A DNA stretch of 64,000 nt from Nocardioides sp. zg-1230. Lineage in GTDB: Bacteria > Actinomycetota > Actinomycetes > Propionibacteriales > Nocardioidaceae. The stretch's first letter is position 1; each line of letters starts with the position of its first letter. The stretch is taken from positions 614,348 through 678,347 of the forward strand of contig NZ_JABJQZ010000008.1 in assembly GCF_013155335.1 (NCBI RefSeq), given 5' to 3'. This document shows positions 61,462 through 64,000 of the stretch, one piece after another. A model generated the notes under the pieces. That model did no database searches. It saw nothing but the letters and a program-made list of their open reading frames with translations, and was not told the origin of the DNA. The position numbers and the translations under genes were made by a program.

Positions 61462-62121
61462 ATGCGCGTGGTGAATGTCTGCTTCCATGGCATCGGCGCG
61501 CCGCAGCGCCGACTCGAGCCCGGCGAGGACGTCTACTGGATCAGCAAGGACGTCTTCCTCGGTGTGCTGGACCGGGTGGTCGGACGGCACGACGTGCGCC
61601 TGAGCTTCGACGACGGGAACTCCTCGGACGTGGAGATCGCGCTCCCGGCACTCCTCGAGCGCGGCCTGCGTGCGAGCTTCTTCGTCGTGGCCGGGCGGCT
61701 GGACCTACCGGGCAGCCTCAGCCGCGACGACGTACGCCTGCTGCACGCGTCCGGCATGACGATCGGCAACCACGGCATGTCGCACCGGCCCTGGCGGGGG
61801 CTCGACCCGGCCCGCCGACGCGAGGAGCTCGTGACCGCCCGCACGGTGCTGCAGGACGTCACCGGCAGCCGCGTGCACGACGCCGCCCTGCCGCTGGGTC
61901 GCTACGACCGCGCCGTCCTGCACGAGCTGCGCCCCCTCGGCTACCGCACCGTGCAGACCAGCGACCGCCGCTGGGCCCACTCCGACCGCTGGCTCCAGCC
62001 CCGCTACAGCATCCGCAGCGGCGACACGGTCGACTCGGTGGAGCGGGACGTGCTCCGCCTTCCCCCGGTCGCCTCCCGCGCACGCGGCGCACTCGTCGGC
62101 ACGGTCAAGCGCCTGCGCTGA
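61462..62121 (+). CDS. polysaccharide deacetylase (NodB-like)
   Basis: 219 residues. Motif 1 LSFDDGNSSDVEIALPALLE has the catalytic Asp and metal Asp. Motif 2 IGNHGMSHRPWRGLDPARRR carries His-x(3)-His. LPLGRYDRAVLHELRPLGYR stands where R-x-P-x-G-x-x is expected (motif 3), partly altered. No signal peptide is present, so the substrate is probably cytosolic or lipid-linked. The preceding TACGGT ends 8 bases before the ATG. Confidence 0.88.
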   Translation: MRVVNVCFHGIGAPQRRLEPGEDVYWISKDVFLGVLDRVVGRHDVRLSFDDGNSSDVEIALPALLERGLRASFFVVAGRLDLPGSLSRDDVRLLHASGMTIGNHGMSHRPWRGLDPARRREELVTARTVLQDVTGSRVHDAALPLGRYDRAVLHELRPLGYRTVQTSDRRWAHSDRWLQPRYSIRSGDTVDSVERDVLRLPPVASRARGALVGTVKRLR

Positions 62122-62330
62122 GAGGTGCTGGGCCGTCGACCGGAACGACGTCGCTCCCGGCGCGCCGGACGGCGTGCTCGTGTCGATCGGCTGGGCACGC
62201 GACATCCACGCGGGCGTCGCGGCACTCGAGGATCTGAGCACCGCGCGGGCGGCGCACGGACAGGTCGCAACATTCTGGGTCGCGGCCTCGTCACACAGAT
62301 TCGGCATCATCCGCAACCGCAGGGGGAATC

Positions 62331-63536
62331 ATGCGACTCTCACTCACCGCCGCCGCGCTCCTGGGCTCGGCCCTGCTCGTGCCCATGGGCACGGCAACCG
62401 CAGCGGCCGAGACGTGTCAGGGACAACCGGCGACCATCGTCGGCACACCGGGGGGCCAGATCGCCGGGACGGAAGGCGCGGACGTCATCGTCACCAACGG
62501 CGCCACGAGAGTCGACGCGGTCGGCGGCGATGACCGCGTGTGCGCCACGGGCGAGGGCGGCGTCGTCGCCATCCTCGGCGCAGGGGCCGACACGTTCACC
62601 GACGAGAACGGAGGCTCGCACCAGGTCCTCGCGGGCACCCTCGACGGCACCGACACCGAGGCCGACGTCATCCGCCTCGCCACATCTGGGCGCGTCACCT
62701 CCGGCATGGCAGGCACGCCGAACGCCGACACCATCGACCTCGTCGAGACCGGCTACCTCCACTGGAACGGCGTCCAGACCGCCCCGGGCGCGGTCACCGT
62801 CGGGAAGGGCGGTGGCCTGTTCCTTCGGTCCGCCTACAACATGCGTGTGGAGGCCAACGGGTCAGTCACCGGGGCCGACACGTCGCTGACGTGGACCGGT
62901 CACTTTGACGAGTTCTCGTTCGCCACAGAGACCGAGCGCGGGCTCCTCGACTTCCGCGGCACCGACGCAGTCGAGCACCTCACGGTCGACGCCCCGGCGA
63001 CATTCAACCGCAACGTGCAGCTCGGCAGTGGGGACGACATCTACCGGACCAACGGCCTCGGCGGGAGGTCATCGATGGTGAAGGGCAACAAGGGCGAGGA
63101 CCGCCTGATGCTCGACGTTCCGACCCTGCGGCTCAAGGCCGACCTGGACCGCCGGGTGGATGACAAGAACAGCGGGGCCGCGACCCGCATCCGCAACTTC
63201 GAGGACTACGTGGTGTCCGCCAAGACGGCGAGGATCCGCGGGACCAACCGCGGCGAGCGGATCACGGTCGTGACGTGCAAGGCGTGGGTGAACGCCGGAC
63301 CCGGCAAGGACCTCATCATTGCCAACGTCGAGTACGGCGACGGCGACGAGCTGGGCACCCCGAAGTGTGGCAAGTACCGCGCGGTCGTGAACGGCGGCCG
63401 GGGCCACGACACGATCAAGGGCTCCCCGGGGAACGACCGCCTGCTGGGCAACCGTGGCCGCGACGCCACAGACGGCCGCGCCGGGCGCGACGCCTGCCAG
63501 GGCGAGCGCCGTGTGCGGTGCGAGCGTCGCCTCTGA
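62331..63536 (+). CDS. secreted protein with calcium-binding (RTX-like) repeats
   Basis: 401 residues. Signal SLTAAALLGSALLVPMGTAT. N-terminal GTPGGQIAGTEGADVIVTNG and AVGGDDRVCATGEGG, later VQLGSGDDIYRTNGLGG, and the C-terminal VNGGRGHDTIKGSPGNDRLL resemble hemolysin-type GGxGxD repeats, partly degenerate. The C-terminus has DACQGERRVRC, a possible disulfide. The central 250 residues are beta-rich. RBS AGGGGGAATC. Surface or extracellular; function unknown. Confidence 0.85.
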   Translation: MRLSLTAAALLGSALLVPMGTATAAAETCQGQPATIVGTPGGQIAGTEGADVIVTNGATRVDAVGGDDRVCATGEGGVVAILGAGADTFTDENGGSHQVLAGTLDGTDTEADVIRLATSGRVTSGMAGTPNADTIDLVETGYLHWNGVQTAPGAVTVGKGGGLFLRSAYNMRVEANGSVTGADTSLTWTGHFDEFSFATETERGLLDFRGTDAVEHLTVDAPATFNRNVQLGSGDDIYRTNGLGGRSSMVKGNKGEDRLMLDVPTLRLKADLDRRVDDKNSGAATRIRNFEDYVVSAKTARIRGTNRGERITVVTCKAWVNAGPGKDLIIANVEYGDGDELGTPKCGKYRAVVNGGRGHDTIKGSPGNDRLLGNRGRDATDGRAGRDACQGERRVRCERRL

Positions 63537-63558
63537 CGTAGCCCCATCCGCGCAATGA

Positions 63559-63588
63559 AGGGCCCCGACCGGCAGCGGTCGGGGCCCT
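63559..63588 (+). terminator. strong rho-independent terminator
   Basis: Perfect 13-bp stem AGGGCCCCGACCG with CGGTCGGGGCCCT, loop GCAG, then CGTTGCG. It follows the RTX-like gene by 22 bases. Nothing else is seen between it and 63783. Confidence 0.88.
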
Positions 63589-63783
63589 CGTTGCGTGCAG
63601 GACCTTCGGCCAGCGACGACGGCAGGGGGCCTGGGTGCGTCGACTACCCCTCCTGCGGCCGCGTCTTGCCAGCTGCCCGTTCGCGGGCGGTCTGAGTTAC
63701 CGATCCGCTGAGTGCGCGCCGTACCCGGCTCCCCTCGAGCCTCGGGTCGTCGCCGGCCACACCCAGCCAGAACGCGCGTGTGG

Positions 63784-63807
63784 CCCCGCCACCTGGTGGG
63801 GGCGGGG
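63784..63807 (-). terminator. hairpin downstream of the second HNH gene
   Basis: CCCCGCC pairs with GGCGGGG, with the inner ACC/GGT adding three pairs. It sits just after the minus-strand stop at 63820 and matches the position of the terminator after the first HNH copy. Confidence 0.5.
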
Positions 63808-63819
63808 TGCGGGGCGGGG

Positions 63820-64000
63820 TCATCGTCGGCGTGGACGCGGGATGCCGGGCGGGTCATCTGGTGGGTCGATCGCGCTGGTGCCGGTGTGGTCGCGGCGGTA
63901 GCGGTGCCCGTGGGGACTGGTCCACTCGAACGCCCCGGGCGCGACCATCTCGTAGCGCCAGGGCGAGTGCGTCTTGAGCCGGTGGTGGAACCTGCACAGG
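63820..64000 (-). CDS. DUF222-HNH endonuclease, C-terminal end only (window edge)
   Basis: About 60 codons: LCRFHHRLKTHSPWRYEMVA, PGAFEWTSPHGHRYRRDHTG, then a short Pro/Arg tail and TGA. This is the last HNH motif and tail of the family. It is about 94% identical over 135 bases to the copy at 38955-39089, in opposite orientation. The 5' part lies beyond the window. Confidence 0.88.
   Translation of the reverse strand, partial: LCRFHHRLKTHSPWRYEMVAPGAFEWTSPHGHRYRRDHTGTSAIDPPDDPPGIPRPRRR

Noticed and set aside
62121..62330. A small gene in the gap before the RTX-like gene
   Set aside because: The short frame starting at 62174 overlaps the signal peptide region of the next gene, has no ribosome-binding site and no recognisable pattern.

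Overview
The window is about 70% GC by eye, with dense, short-spaced genes, many GTG starts and several promoters that look leaderless. It reads as the chromosome of a high-GC actinobacterium, most likely a Nocardioidaceae (Nocardioides-like) species. Supporting gene content includes the actinobacterial block mfd, mazG, eno, ftsB-like, DUF501 and ppx, a DevS/DevR pair, DUF222-HNH endonucleases and GTG-started reverse-transsulfuration genes. There is no prophage, CRISPR array, rRNA or complete insertion sequence. One tRNA gene is present.

Layout. 1-5.4 kb: a minus-strand operon metB, DUF202, glmL-like, AI-2E transporter, ilvA (cut by the window edge). 5.5-13.4 kb: a mixed accessory stretch with a YTK-repeat secreted protein, MsrA, a shortened DUF1851-like ORF, a PfkB kinase, YciI, secreted proteins, a subtilisin and an AarF kinase. 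13.4-16.8 kb: a VWA protein with a MoxR-like AAA ATPase. 16.8-20.5 kb: a hypoxia/NO-type regulon in miniature, with a PPOX protein and a DevS-like haem sensor kinase, a convergent DoxX-like protein, and a DevR-like regulator. Two palindromes resembling Dos boxes lie before the PPOX-devS pair and before doxX. 20.5-23.7 kb: small enzymes (GNAT, VOC, DinB, YchJ, YigZ). 23-27.4 kb: a five-gene minus-strand operon cbs, lipoprotein, TauE/SafE, YihY, YigZ. 27.4-29.9 kb: a GDSL esterase, a cluster of palindromic repeats, a Bax inhibitor-1 protein and a class I tRNA with anticodon UAA.

29.9-44.7 kb is the housekeeping core on the minus strand. It holds mfd, a SurA-like lipoprotein, mazG and a small zinc-ribbon-like protein, then eno, ftsB-like, DUF501, ppx, a family 5 uracil-DNA glycosylase, a double-ACT protein and def. 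The mfd-mazG part is separated from the eno part by about 4.3 kb of plus-strand accessory DNA: an AraC-type regulator, an APC permease and a DUF222-HNH gene that has two 25-base direct repeats just upstream.

44.9-50.4 kb: two tandem lysine-rich secreted paralogues, an M28 aminopeptidase with a Tat-like signal, a guanidine-III riboswitch controlling an SMR exporter, and a CysQ phosphatase. 50-62 kb: a cell-surface and regulatory region. An orphan LuxR protein diverges from a histidine kinase/response regulator pair, followed by a polyprenyl-phosphate sugar transferase, a lipoprotein, an MFS transporter and a propeller-like secreted protein. A parallel beta-helix protein, a methyltransferase, a GNAT-like protein and a polysaccharide deacetylase complete it. 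The end holds a Ca-binding-repeat-like secreted protein and the 3' end of a second DUF222-HNH gene, in inverted orientation and about 94% identical over its last 135 bases to the copy at 38-39 kb.
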